DNA of 64,000 nucleotides from contig NC_019942.1 of the NCBI RefSeq assembly GCF_000327505.1, positions 434,001 to 498,000 on the forward strand, given 5' to 3'. Below the pieces are notes generated by a model, which ran no database searches, was not told where the DNA came from, and saw nothing but the letters and a program-made list of their open reading frames with translations. The position numbers and the translations under genes are program-made. Positions 1 through 7,657 of the stretch are shown here, in pieces; the first letter of the stretch is position 1, and the number at the start of each line of letters is the position of its first letter. This DNA is from Aciduliprofundum sp. MAR08-339. Lineage in GTDB: Archaea > Thermoplasmatota > Thermoplasmata > Thermoplasmatales > Aciduliprofundaceae.

Positions 1-2
1 TG

Positions 3-239
3 CAGGAGGGGGATTTGAGCCCCTCTGAAATCGCAAAATCTATGGATATACCTGTAAACCTGGTGATTGAGGACCTGAGGCACATTGCAAAATCTCCAAA
101 ATACGGCAGAATGCTTATCCTACCTGCAAGGTGCAATAAATGCGGTTACATTTTCAGGGCAGAGATAAAGATGCCCAAGAAATGCCCAAAATGCAGGAGC
201 ACCTGGATTGAGGAGCCAAGATTTTTACTAAAAGTTTAA
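3..239 (+). CDS. HTH/zinc-ribbon transcriptional regulator, 5' partial
   Basis: The frame is open to the left edge of the window, so the 5' end is missing; the TTG at 15 is probably internal. The N-terminal part (SPSEIAKSMDIPVNLVIEDL) reads as a helix-turn-helix. It is followed by a C-terminal zinc ribbon made of two CxxC knuckles (CNKC and CPKC). This order matches the small archaeal predicted regulators of COG3357, in which an HTH is fused to a zinc ribbon. The target is unknown. It ends 40 bp before the surface-protein gene, but a TATA-like AT-rich stretch (around 237-255) suggests the next gene has its own promoter. Confidence 0.7.
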   Translation, partial: QEGDLSPSEIAKSMDIPVNLVIEDLRHIAKSPKYGRMLILPARCNKCGYIFRAEIKMPKKCPKCRSTWIEEPRFLLKV

Positions 240-278
240 ATAATTTAATTGCTTATTTATTAAGGGGGGGCGACTGAA

Positions 279-2309
279 ATGAAAATCATGTCCGTGCTGG
301 TTGGTGTAGTTATAGGCCTTTTGGTGCTATCCATTGTTCCGGGCACGGTGTACGGTGTACATGGCAATTTTTCGCCTCAGCAACTTTGGGTATACAAACC
401 CAAAATTGATACAACCTACGATACTACCATGGGTATTCAGAAAACAACTATTGGCTCTTCCATACACTACGATGTGAACGGTGACGGTGTACCGGAAGTC
501 CTTGTGGAAATTCACAACTACACTGCAAAAACATACTCAGTGGTGCTTTTAAGCGGCGCAGATGGTACCGTGCTGTACAGGAATAAATTCACAGATATTG
601 CTTCAACACACTATGGAAATAAAATAGGTATTGAGGCAAGTTATTACGGAATAACCCATGTGGATTCCTCTGGAAATGTTGTCTCAGCATACCAATATAT
701 GATTTTCACCAACTACAGCGATACACACAGAATATCAATTTACAGGTTAAACGAGGACCTGAGCAATTCCTCCTACGGGTACATAGAAATTCCATCAACA
801 ATATCCACACCATACGGTTCTGCAACGGTAAGCATGTACAGCGCCCAGATAAGCATTATGAATTACAACTATACAAACAAGGAGGGGCTTCTGTTCATGG
901 GATTCTACACGGGCAATTTATTTGGATACTTCGCAATGGAAGTGCAGACCATCATGCTGGATTACAACCTAAACGTTGTATGGGAGAGAAAGGAGGTGGC
1001 ACTCTCAAGATACAGTGCATTTTACCCAGTGGGTATTGAACCCACCGATCTCAACGGCTGGGGCTTCAATGATGGGAAGACCGCGTATCAGGGTGCTGAT
1101 GTTATAATGGTTAACGAGTCCTCGGGCAACACGGTTATCAGTGGAATAGAAGCCACAGATGGTCAAATTCTGTGGAACGTTACCCTGCCCGGATTTGTTA
1201 TTCTTGGATCTCCCGTTGGAGAACTTGGACCATACATAAATTTCATAGATTATGATGCAGACCACAATGTGGATATGCAGGTAATAACCTACGACTACAA
1301 CGCAAATACAACCTATATGTATTTCATAAACTCAAGCGGAAAGGTGGTGGCCAGATACAATGCAGGTATGGGATTCAGGCAGATAATGGAATCTCTGCCA
1401 TCCTATGTAAATCTAACATTCATGAGGAGAACGCAGGATCTCAATAATGATACGTATGGGGATGCAATTTTTGTGAACAGCAATAAAATTCTTGTGGCAT
1501 TTGACATAGAACACAACACCACAATTTATCAGAAAACGCTCTCATCGGGATACATGTACGTGCCATCCCTATCGGAGAGTGATATAAATGGAGACTCTGT
1601 TTACGACATATACCTGTACGGATCAAATCACACAACCAACTCATACTGGGAGAGGGTTAACTTGACCGCAATGGACGGGGCAAGCGGGAGCACGCTCTGG
1701 AACCACACCTACAACAGGGTCGTTGGTCTTGCTGCGGCTGCATTCTACCCAACCGATGTGAGCGATCTGAACGGTGATGGATTTGGCAACGAGGTGATAA
1801 TGCAGGGTTATTACAGCGATGGAAATGGAGTGTACCTGAACGCAACGGTAATATCCCTGAAGAATGGAAGTGCCCTATACACGATAAAGGTCAACAGCAC
1901 CATAAACAACGTGGATTATTCCAACTGGACTGCTCTTTGCGTGCTACCCGGGGATGTGAACGGAGATGGGACAAATGACATGGAAATTATGATGTACTAC
2001 CACACCAAGAATAACTCCGTTCCCATGGATGACAGTTTCATAAGATTCTACGATGGAATGAGCGGCACTCTTCTCTGGAGAGGAGAGGTCTACGAGGACC
2101 ACACACTCACAAAAACAACAAGAATGATGTGGAACCCACATACGTTCGGCTATGAACTCAGGGCAAACGGCGAGGGCAATACCATACTAATAACCACAGG
2201 AGATAGCGTGCAGGCCTACGAGATCAATTCTGCAGTGCCCGAACTGAGCTTTGGAGTACTCGTACCTCTGCTTGCAGTTGCGGTGATTCTATACCTGCGG
2301 AGAAAATAA
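279..2309 (+). CDS. Secreted, C-terminally anchored beta-propeller (FG-GAP/VCBS-like) surface protein
   Basis: 676 residues. A signal peptide occupies residues 1-26 (hydrophobic core VLVGVVIGLLVLSIV). The body is rich in Asn, Thr and Tyr, with many N-glycosylation sequons. It carries repeated calcium-loop-like motifs such as DVNGDGVPEV, DLNGDGFGNEV and DVNGDGTNDM, spaced as in FG-GAP/VCBS beta-propeller blades. The C-terminus has a VPEL motif, a hydrophobic helix and a final RRK, which looks like a sorting or anchor signal. A very similar tail ends the surface protein at 20257-22131. It probably sits on the outer face of the membrane or S-layer and binds polysaccharide or calcium; the ligand is unknown. 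The start follows a GGGGGG-rich ribosome site at about 264-269. Confidence 0.75.
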   Translation: MKIMSVLVGVVIGLLVLSIVPGTVYGVHGNFSPQQLWVYKPKIDTTYDTTMGIQKTTIGSSIHYDVNGDGVPEVLVEIHNYTAKTYSVVLLSGADGTVLYRNKFTDIASTHYGNKIGIEASYYGITHVDSSGNVVSAYQYMIFTNYSDTHRISIYRLNEDLSNSSYGYIEIPSTISTPYGSATVSMYSAQISIMNYNYTNKEGLLFMGFYTGNLFGYFAMEVQTIMLDYNLNVVWERKEVALSRYSAFYPVGIEPTDLNGWGFNDGKTAYQGADVIMVNESSGNTVISGIEATDGQILWNVTLPGFVILGSPVGELGPYINFIDYDADHNVDMQVITYDYNANTTYMYFINSSGKVVARYNAGMGFRQIMESLPSYVNLTFMRRTQDLNNDTYGDAIFVNSNKILVAFDIEHNTTIYQKTLSSGYMYVPSLSESDINGDSVYDIYLYGSNHTTNSYWERVNLTAMDGASGSTLWNHTYNRVVGLAAAAFYPTDVSDLNGDGFGNEVIMQGYYSDGNGVYLNATVISLKNGSALYTIKVNSTINNVDYSNWTALCVLPGDVNGDGTNDMEIMMYYHTKNNSVPMDDSFIRFYDGMSGTLLWRGEVYEDHTLTKTTRMMWNPHTFGYELRANGEGNTILITTGDSVQAYEINSAVPELSFGVLVPLLAVAVILYLRRK

Positions 2310-2330
2310 TTTTCCCCTTTTTTCCAAAAA

Positions 2331-2340
2331 AATTATATTT
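2331..2340 (+). promoter_or_regulatory. TATA-like box for candidate ncRNA
   Basis: An AATTATATTT element lies in an AT-rich stretch just after the surface-protein stop codon. It is about 25 bp upstream of the first G-rich arm (2362) of the structured element below, the spacing expected for archaeal TBP/TFB initiation. Confidence 0.4.
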
Positions 2341-2357
2341 GCCCTCCCTTCTCATAT

Positions 2358-2492
2358 TCACGGGCACCAGGGCCCCCGGCGGAGGGCGATGTGTCATCGC
2401 ACAATGATGCTTGGGCCAGAGGGTGCCCTATAATCCCCCGGCAGGGTCAGGCACCTTGAAGGATGATAGGTGCTGTTAATGTCGGGGGATAA
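2358..2492 (+). ncRNA. Candidate structured RNA with two hairpins, possibly H/ACA-like
   Basis: This GC-rich island in an AT-rich intergenic gap contains two stems. Hairpin 1 pairs 2362-2368 with 2422-2428 (7 bp) and continues with 2371-2375/2413-2417 (5 bp) and 2386-2391/2395-2400 (6 bp). Hairpin 2 pairs 2433-2440 with 2483-2490 (8 bp). Above it are two unpaired strands of 8-9 nt, an upper stem 2450-2455/2469-2474, and a 13-nt loop containing GA and UGA, as in the L7Ae-binding K-loop of archaeal H/ACA guides. An AUA follows each lower stem instead of the usual ACA. Hairpin 1 does not form a normal pseudouridylation pocket, so the class is uncertain. It does not carry recognisable RNase P or SRP RNA core motifs. 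Confidence 0.4.
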
Positions 2493-2493
2493 C

Positions 2494-3897
2494 TCATTTC
2501 CTGAATATATCGGCAAGGAAAATCAGTATGGGGAATATTTCAAGGCGGCCGAACCACATCTCAAGGATGAGGGTTATTTTCTCAATCCAGGGCATAAAGG
2601 GAGAGGTTATGCCCACAGAGAGTCCAACATTACCCTCTGCACTGGCAACCTCAAATATAGAGTTTGTAAGACTATTTCCATAGGCCATTAGAACAAAGGC
2701 TCCAAGGAGAAGCATTAGAAGATATGTCGTTGTGTAAATGGATACATCCCTGACCTCTGTGGGCTCAAATACCTTCCTCCCGATTTTGAAGGGAATTATA
2801 GCGCTGCGGGGAGCAAGACGGACACGTATGTACCAAAATATTCCGTACATCAAAACAACCACACGTATTAATTTCAAAGCGGATGCCGTTGAACCGTAGG
2901 CGCCTCCGAATATCATGGAAAGAATGAGAAAAGTCTTGTCAAAATCGGAGAGTTTGGATAGATCGGATATGCTGAATCCAGTACCTGTGAGGGCCGATGT
3001 TACATGGAAGAATGTTTGAAGTGTGGCCTCGCTCCAGTTTTCACCGAACCAGCACAGGTGGAGGAGCATCACCGTTGAAAACAGGAAAATTATGAGGATC
3101 ATCGCCTTAACCTCTATGGAGAAAAACTCACGGATCTTACCCCTGAATAGATTTATGTGTGATACAAAGGATATTCCTCCCGTGGCCATGGCAAAGATCA
3201 TGGCAATGGCAACGTATGGTGAGTATGCCGCAATGCTATTATTAGTTACGGCAAAGCCACCGGTTGCAAGGGCGGTCATTGAAATGTTTATGGCATCGAA
3301 CAAGGGAACCTTGAGAAGGTAGAATATTACGGCGAAAAGTGCAGTGTAAAATACGTATATGCCCCATATCTTTCTAACAGTGCCAACAACTGTGGGCTCA
3401 GTCTTATCACTTCTTCCCTCTGCAAAGTATAGAGATTGCACCACACGACTGGTGCGGTACATAACGGAGAGGAACAGCGCTATCACACCCACCCCTCCAA
3501 TCCATTCTGTGAGAGAGCGCCAGAGGAGAATGCTGCGGGGCAGAGATTGCACATCCAAGAACATGGTCAATCCAGTGGCCGTGAACCCGGACATGCTCTC
3601 AAACCATGCATCCAAGGGATTAAGATAACCGGATAATATGAAGGGTATGGCTCCAAAAAAGGACATCAAGAGCCAGCCCACGGCCGCAATCTTGAATGAT
3701 TCTCTCAGTGTCAATTTTTGGGGAGGGGGATTGTTCATAAAGGGGACCCAGAGAAATATGATCCAGGTGGCGGGAAAGAGAAAGGAAAGGGCTATGACGA
3801 CACTTCTATCCACTATCAGCGCGTAAATCGCATCTATTATCATAAAGATCGATATGTAGGTGAGGAGTTTCAGTGAAAAATATAGGATCTTGTTCAT
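2494..3897 (-). CDS. trkH: Potassium uptake protein TrkH (membrane translocation subunit)
   Basis: 467 residues with the hydrophobic pattern of the TrkH/KtrB superfamily: repeated membrane-pore-membrane units and pore-loop signatures such as FESMSGFTATGLTM, SMTALATGGFAV and SALTGTGFSISDL, each ending in the conserved filter glycine. It forms the K+-translocating pore in the membrane and is gated by the cytoplasmic TrkA protein encoded just upstream. The ATG at 3897 is preferred to the TTG at 3900. The gap from the trkA stop codon is only 4 bp, so the two are surely cotranscribed. Confidence 0.93.
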   Translation of the reverse strand: MNKILYFSLKLLTYISIFMIIDAIYALIVDRSVVIALSFLFPATWIIFLWVPFMNNPPPQKLTLRESFKIAAVGWLLMSFFGAIPFILSGYLNPLDAWFESMSGFTATGLTMFLDVQSLPRSILLWRSLTEWIGGVGVIALFLSVMYRTSRVVQSLYFAEGRSDKTEPTVVGTVRKIWGIYVFYTALFAVIFYLLKVPLFDAINISMTALATGGFAVTNNSIAAYSPYVAIAMIFAMATGGISFVSHINLFRGKIREFFSIEVKAMILIIFLFSTVMLLHLCWFGENWSEATLQTFFHVTSALTGTGFSISDLSKLSDFDKTFLILSMIFGGAYGSTASALKLIRVVVLMYGIFWYIRVRLAPRSAIIPFKIGRKVFEPTEVRDVSIYTTTYLLMLLLGAFVLMAYGNSLTNSIFEVASAEGNVGLSVGITSPFMPWIEKITLILEMWFGRLEIFPILIFLADIFRK

Positions 3898-3901
3898 CAA
3901 C

Positions 3902-4549
3902 CTACCCCAGCACTATCTCACGCACCTTCTTCTCCACACCCTTCTTCGTCACAATGGCAAGTTCGTCTCCCTCCTGAATGACCTCCTCTCCACGTGGTAC
4001 TATGATCTGGCCCCTGCGCAAAATTGTGGCTATTATGCTTCCCCAGGGCATGTGTATCTCACTCAGTTTCCTGCCAACAATGGGGGAGAGTTTGTCAACA
4101 CGCACATGGAGGAGTTCCACATCGCCACCGAACGTGAGCACGGAGGTGAAGCCTTTAATTCCGGCGTACATGGCCTTGGCAGCCACCTCGGTGGTGCTTA
4201 TGACCACATCTACGCCGAGACTCTCGTAAAGCACCTTGTTGCTCGGATTCGTTGTCCTCGCTATGACCTTGCCCACATTGTAGGTGTGCTTTGCCAGCTG
4301 ACACGCGACAAAATTCACCTGATCGTTGCCGGTGCAGGCCACAAGTACATCGGCCTTGTTTATGCCGGCATCCTCAAGGTACGATGCTTCGCTCCCGTCC
4401 CCCTTGATAACAAGAATATCGTAATTCTCAGCCATATGTCTGGCTTTTTCCTCATCCTTCTCAATCAGCGCAATATTGTGACCCTCTTCCACGAGTATGC
4501 TAACCAGATACTCACCTATTCTCCCGCCACCAATGACAATAATGTACAT
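3902..4549 (-). CDS. trkA: TrkA potassium uptake regulatory subunit
   Basis: 215 residues. A Rossmann RCK (TrkA-N) domain begins directly at the start with the nucleotide-binding GGGRIG (residues 7-12), followed by ALIEKDEEK at the end of the second strand. A TrkA-C domain occupies roughly residues 135-215. It binds NAD(H) or ATP and gates TrkH. The ATG at 4549 is chosen because it places the glycine-rich loop right at the N-terminus. It also lies about 25 bp after a TATA-like TTTAAAT (about 4568-4575 on the minus strand), consistent with a leaderless transcript. First gene of trkA-trkH. Confidence 0.93.
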   Translation of the reverse strand: MYIIVIGGGRIGEYLVSILVEEGHNIALIEKDEEKARHMAENYDILVIKGDGSEASYLEDAGINKADVLVACTGNDQVNFVACQLAKHTYNVGKVIARTTNPSNKVLYESLGVDVVISTTEVAAKAMYAGIKGFTSVLTFGGDVELLHVRVDKLSPIVGRKLSEIHMPWGSIIATILRRGQIIVPRGEEVIQEGDELAIVTKKGVEKKVREIVLG

Positions 4550-4632
4550 GGGGAGGTTATCCACGTGGAGAATTTAAACATTTTCTCAAATTTTCAAAAT
4601 TTTTTTATTTTTTAGATAAAAAACATGCTTTG

Positions 4633-4654
4633 TCATGGCATGCTCATACCATGA
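4633..4654. promoter_or_regulatory. Inverted repeat between trkA and pilin gene
   Basis: TCATGG (4633-4638) and CCATGA (4649-4654) form a 6-bp inverted repeat with a 10-bp spacer. It lies between the divergent trkA and pilin promoters, where a dimeric regulator could bind. The function is inferred from position only. Confidence 0.3.
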
Positions 4655-4688
4655 TTTTCCAGCATTTTTCGAGTTTTGTTCCAAAATC

Positions 4689-4740
4689 TTTAAATATGTG
4701 CTTCCTCTTAATAGAAACTGGGCCAAAAGGCCCAGGAGGA
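4689..4740 (+). promoter_or_regulatory. Pilin gene promoter, 5' hairpin and ribosome binding site
   Basis: TATA box TTTAAATAT at 4689-4697 predicts transcription from about 4716-4720. The transcript would then begin with a GGGCC-AAAA-GGCCC hairpin (4720-4733), immediately followed by AGGAGGA (4734-4740), 7 nt before the ATG at 4748. A 5'-terminal hairpin beside a strong ribosome site would suit a stable, highly expressed mRNA; that role is inference. Confidence 0.55.
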
Positions 4741-4747
4741 CTTGAAA

Positions 4748-5230
4748 ATGAAGAAGATGTATAAGAAGGAAGAGGGCGTGAGCCCGGTTATAGCAACCAT
4801 TCTGATGGTGGCTATAACAGTAGTGCTTGCAGCGACTGTATGGCTGATGGTGTCTGGGTACATGGGCGGAACTGGTGGAAACCAGATCACGGGGAGTTTC
4901 GCTTCAAAACAGCAAGTTAAGCCTGGTTATTGGGAACTAACATTTTCTCAGTTCCAGCCAGACACAAACATAACAACCCTGAAAATATCCATTAGTGTGG
5001 GAACAACCACCTACACAGTAACCGGGTGGACTTACAAATCTGCCACTATTTGGAATGCCACACTTACACCTACTCCTAATACCCTTAAACTCCAATACCA
5101 TGACTTGGCAGGAAACGGAGTTATAAACTCCGGAGACTATTTACTTATCAGTGGAGTATCAGGTTCAGTAACTGTGACAATCCTTGACAGCAACGGAAAC
5201 CAAATATGTAGCACAAGCTTTACTGCATAA
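4748..5230 (+). CDS. Archaeal type IV pilin-like protein
   Basis: 160 residues. The class III signal peptide is short and basic (MKKMYKKEEG) with the prepilin peptidase cut after Gly10. It is followed by VSPVIATILMVAITVVLAATVW, the hydrophobic assembly helix typical of archaeal pilins with the DUF1628 (Pilin_N) N-terminus. The remainder is a Thr/Ser-rich beta domain that should be extracellular. The start at 4748 is fixed by AGGAGGA 7 nt upstream; the TTG at 4742 is too close to that site. A paralogue follows 57 bp downstream, so the two may be major and minor subunits of one filament. The pilus assembly ATPase and peptidase are not in this window. Confidence 0.85.
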   Translation: MKKMYKKEEGVSPVIATILMVAITVVLAATVWLMVSGYMGGTGGNQITGSFASKQQVKPGYWELTFSQFQPDTNITTLKISISVGTTTYTVTGWTYKSATIWNATLTPTPNTLKLQYHDLAGNGVINSGDYLLISGVSGSVTVTILDSNGNQICSTSFTA

Positions 5231-5287
5231 GCACTTTACAGGTATTTAAAACACCAACCTTTTTTCTTTTATTTTTGGTGATATTCT

Positions 5288-5779
5288 ATGAAAAAAATGG
5301 TTTCGATTGAAAATGGCGTGAGTGCGGTAATAGGTACCATTCTTATGATAGCCATAACTGTAGTTTTAGCTGCAACTTTGCTCCTTTATGTTTATATGAC
5401 CCCCAGCGCCACATATGAGCCCACTATTATAGGTAAATTTGCGTCTATCGAAAGAGTGAATGATTCAACCTATAAGCTAGTATTTTCAAACTTTAATTTC
5501 GATGTAAAAATAAGTAGTCTAAAGGGTGTTTTATACATAAATGAAACACGGTACAATTTCATATTCCCATCACCTTTTGATTCTACTTCTGCAATAATTA
5601 CTCCAAAGGATTCAAACACACAAAATCTTCAAATCATATATCGTGATCTTTCAAACAACTCTTTTATTAATAGAGGTGATTATTTACTTTTAAGAAATCT
5701 CAAACCAGATACGATGTACAAAATATACTTTCTGGATGCACACGGTAGTACACTCCTATCCGGGAAATTCCAAACATAA
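5288..5779 (+). CDS. Archaeal type IV pilin-like protein (paralogue)
   Basis: 163 residues. The signal peptide MKKMVSIENG is cut after Gly10 before VSAVIGTILMIAITVVLAATLLL, matching the upstream pilin almost residue for residue. The mature beta domain has diverged, but the GDYLLL segment near residues 130-138 is shared with GDYLLI in the first pilin. It lies 57 bp after the first pilin gene and carries its own weak ribosome site. It is probably a minor subunit or adhesin of the same filament. The codons are more AT-rich than in its neighbour. Confidence 0.82.
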   Translation: MKKMVSIENGVSAVIGTILMIAITVVLAATLLLYVYMTPSATYEPTIIGKFASIERVNDSTYKLVFSNFNFDVKISSLKGVLYINETRYNFIFPSPFDSTSAIITPKDSNTQNLQIIYRDLSNNSFINRGDYLLLRNLKPDTMYKIYFLDAHGSTLLSGKFQT

Positions 5780-5914
5780 AATTTTCATTGTTCCTCCGGT
5801 GGCGTGATAAATTTCTGAAGGGAGAGATTTATCGCAAAATAGATTGGCTCCTTCCCAGAAACATAAATAAAATTTTATCTTCGTGAGATTAGAGGGAATA
5901 TTCTTAAATTTCAT

Positions 5915-5935
5915 ACAATACGGGGATTGTATTGT
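5915..5935. promoter_or_regulatory. Candidate operator upstream of toxin-antitoxin pair
   Basis: ACAATAC (5915-5921) and GTATTGT (5929-5935) form a perfect 7-bp inverted repeat around a 7-bp spacer. It lies just upstream of the TATA-like CCTTTAAAAATG (about 5955-5966) of the antitoxin gene. Such operons are usually autoregulated, so this may be the operator. Confidence 0.4.
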
Positions 5936-5997
5936 GGAGTTCTGAATGCTGAAACCTTTAAAAATGAGTTTTGTATATGATATTAGGGGTGAAAGAT

Positions 5998-6186
5998 ATG
6001 CCTGATGCTGTGCTTGAGAAACTAAACGAGATTGAGGAGATGATAAGGGAGCTAAGCACAAAGATTGACAATTTTCTTGGTTATGAGGAACTCACAGATA
6101 AGGAGAAAAAAGAAATAGAAGAACTCCGAAAGGATATAAAAAAGGGAAACTATGTGAGTTTTGATGAACTGTTTGGTGAGCATTGA
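5998..6186 (+). CDS. Small antitoxin of a RelBE-type pair
   Basis: 62 residues, highly charged and helical (LEKLNEIEEMIRELSTKID, then KEKKEIEELRKDI), ending in the YVSFDELFGEH tail typical of antitoxins that wrap around RelE-family toxins. The ATG at 5998 follows a GGGGTGA ribosome site. Its TGA overlaps the ATG of the toxin reading frame (TGATG at 6184-6188), the usual coupling in toxin-antitoxin operons. The specific antitoxin family is not clear from sequence alone. It appears intact although its toxin partner is frameshifted. Confidence 0.65.
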   Translation: MPDAVLEKLNEIEEMIRELSTKIDNFLGYEELTDKEKKEIEELRKDIKKGNYVSFDELFGEH

Positions 6187-6447
6187 TGTACAAAATAATA
6201 TTTTCCAGAAAGGCAGCAAAATTCATATTGGGGCTCCCAGAAAACTATAGAAATAAAATAAAAAAATACGTTGATGGTACTGAGACAAAATCCCTACGCA
6301 TATCCCTATAAAAAGATAAGGGGAGAGAACAATACTTATAGAATACGAGTTGGAAAATATCGCATTTTATACGAAATTGATAAAATTAACATGCAAATAA
6401 TAATCCTGAAGGTAGATAAGCGAGAAAGAATATACAAGAATGATTGA
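6186..6447 (+). pseudogene. RelE/ParE-family toxin, frameshifted
   Basis: The ATG frame encodes MYKIIFSRKAAKFILGLPEN and continues to a stop at 6309-6311, only 41 codons. The next frame then carries the rest of a RelE fold: NPYAYPYKKIRGENNTYRIRVGKYRILYEID and IIILKVDKRERIY, ending at 6445-6447. Removing one G at 6276-6277 restores a continuous 86-residue protein reading YVDVLRQNPYAYPYKK across the junction, a typical RelE sequence. This is therefore a single-base insertion in a formerly intact mRNA-interferase-like toxin, or a sequencing error. The bases after the lesion remain well conserved for a RelE, so the event is recent. Confidence 0.8.
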
Positions 6448-6454
6448 ACATTCT

Positions 6455-7657
6455 TCACTTCCTCGCAATTATCTTTATAACATCCCCGTCCTGAAGCACG
6501 TAATCATGGCCCAGAATTCTCTTTGTTCGGGCATCCACGGCGCGTATGAAATTCTCGCCCAGATCAGTGTGCACTCTGTAGGCCAGGTCCCTGGCCGTTG
6601 AGCCCTGGGGCATGAGGAACACGTCTGGCAGAACGTTCCCATCCTTGTCCGTCCATTTGTTCTCATCCTCCACGGGATAAACAGCGAGCATACGGAGAAC
6701 ATTGAAAACCGTGTGCTCAATGACACGCTGCACCCCTGTGCCTCCAAATTTGTGGATGAACTCTCGGATCTTCTCAAGGGCTTTTATCTGCGCGGCATTC
6801 AACATATCCTCATTCAGTATGCGGAAATCCACATCGCCGGGCACATAACTGACGAGTCCGGCCTTGGCAGCCCTTCTCAGAGCCAGTTCGTAATCGGCAG
6901 ACACGGGTACGGCTTCATAGCCCATCTCCCTGCATTTCTCGATGAATTTGCGCAGGTACTCCTCCGGGGCAATATCCGCCTTGTTTGCAGCTATGACTAT
7001 GGGCTTCGCAATTCTCCTTATCTCATACGCGAGATCCAGAATATCCTCCTGGCTCCACTTCGTGGGCTTCTCATCCAGATCCAGATTAGAAAGGGCAAGA
7101 TGTATATCCCTCTCCCCAATGTTCAATCCGGATAATCTCTCTGCAAGTGCAACCTCTATCTTCACCTTCTCTGCCTCCAGCCTCCTGGCTATGCGAGTCC
7201 AGCCTCTGGAGATTATGTCCGCTATCCAGAAAGCTATCTCCTCATCAAGAAATCTCACATCCCCGTATGGGTCTCCCTCACCCATGGAAACGGGATTTCC
7301 CTCAGCATCCGTTGAGCCGGATGCATCAACCACGTGTATAAGCGCGTCCGCGTGCCTCAGATCATCCAGAAACTTGTTGCCCAGACCACGCCCCTCATGA
7401 GCCCCGGGCACCAGTCCAGCAACATCTATGAGTTCAACGGGTATGAACCTCGTGCCCTCAATGCAAATGGACTTTTTCGGATTGCAAGCCCTACCTATCT
7501 CCACGTGGGGACAGGGCCTGCGAACGTGGGCAAAGGCACGATTCGCCTCAATCGTCGTGAATGGATAGTTTCCAATCTCAACCGTGTGCATGGTGGCAGC
7601 GGCAAAGAACGTGCTCTTCCCCACATTGGGCTTGCCAACGAGCCCTATCTCTACCAT
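6455..7657 (-). CDS. YchF/Obg-family GTP/ATP-binding protein with TGS domain
   Basis: 400 residues. The P-loop GKPNVGKST (about residues 8-16), DVAGLVPGA (G3), and AANKAD (G4) define a P-loop NTPase of the Obg/YchF group. The C-terminus (PQGSTARDLAYRVHTDLG onward) is a TGS domain. It matches the archaeal COG0012-type protein of about 400 residues, thought to act on or near the ribosome. Its start overlaps the UPF0179 stop codon by 7 bp, so it is translated as the last gene of egsA-UPF0179-ychF. Nucleotide preference cannot be judged here. Confidence 0.88.
   Translation of the reverse strand: MVEIGLVGKPNVGKSTFFAAATMHTVEIGNYPFTTIEANRAFAHVRRPCPHVEIGRACNPKKSICIEGTRFIPVELIDVAGLVPGAHEGRGLGNKFLDDLRHADALIHVVDASGSTDAEGNPVSMGEGDPYGDVRFLDEEIAFWIADIISRGWTRIARRLEAEKVKIEVALAERLSGLNIGERDIHLALSNLDLDEKPTKWSQEDILDLAYEIRRIAKPIVIAANKADIAPEEYLRKFIEKCREMGYEAVPVSADYELALRRAAKAGLVSYVPGDVDFRILNEDMLNAAQIKALEKIREFIHKFGGTGVQRVIEHTVFNVLRMLAVYPVEDENKWTDKDGNVLPDVFLMPQGSTARDLAYRVHTDLGENFIRAVDARTKRILGHDYVLQDGDVIKIIARK

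Noticed and set aside
2341-2387. Alternative stem GCCCTCC/GGAGGGC in the ncRNA region
   Set aside because: Its left arm (2341-2347) lies upstream of the predicted transcript start, so it is unlikely to form in the RNA.
2470-2691. Plus-strand frame of 73 codons over the trkH end
   Set aside because: Overlaps TrkH antisense; composition and lack of family support make it a shadow.
3860-4615. Plus-strand frame of 251 codons over trkA
   Set aside because: Antisense shadow of trkA, which has a perfect RCK signature in the other strand.
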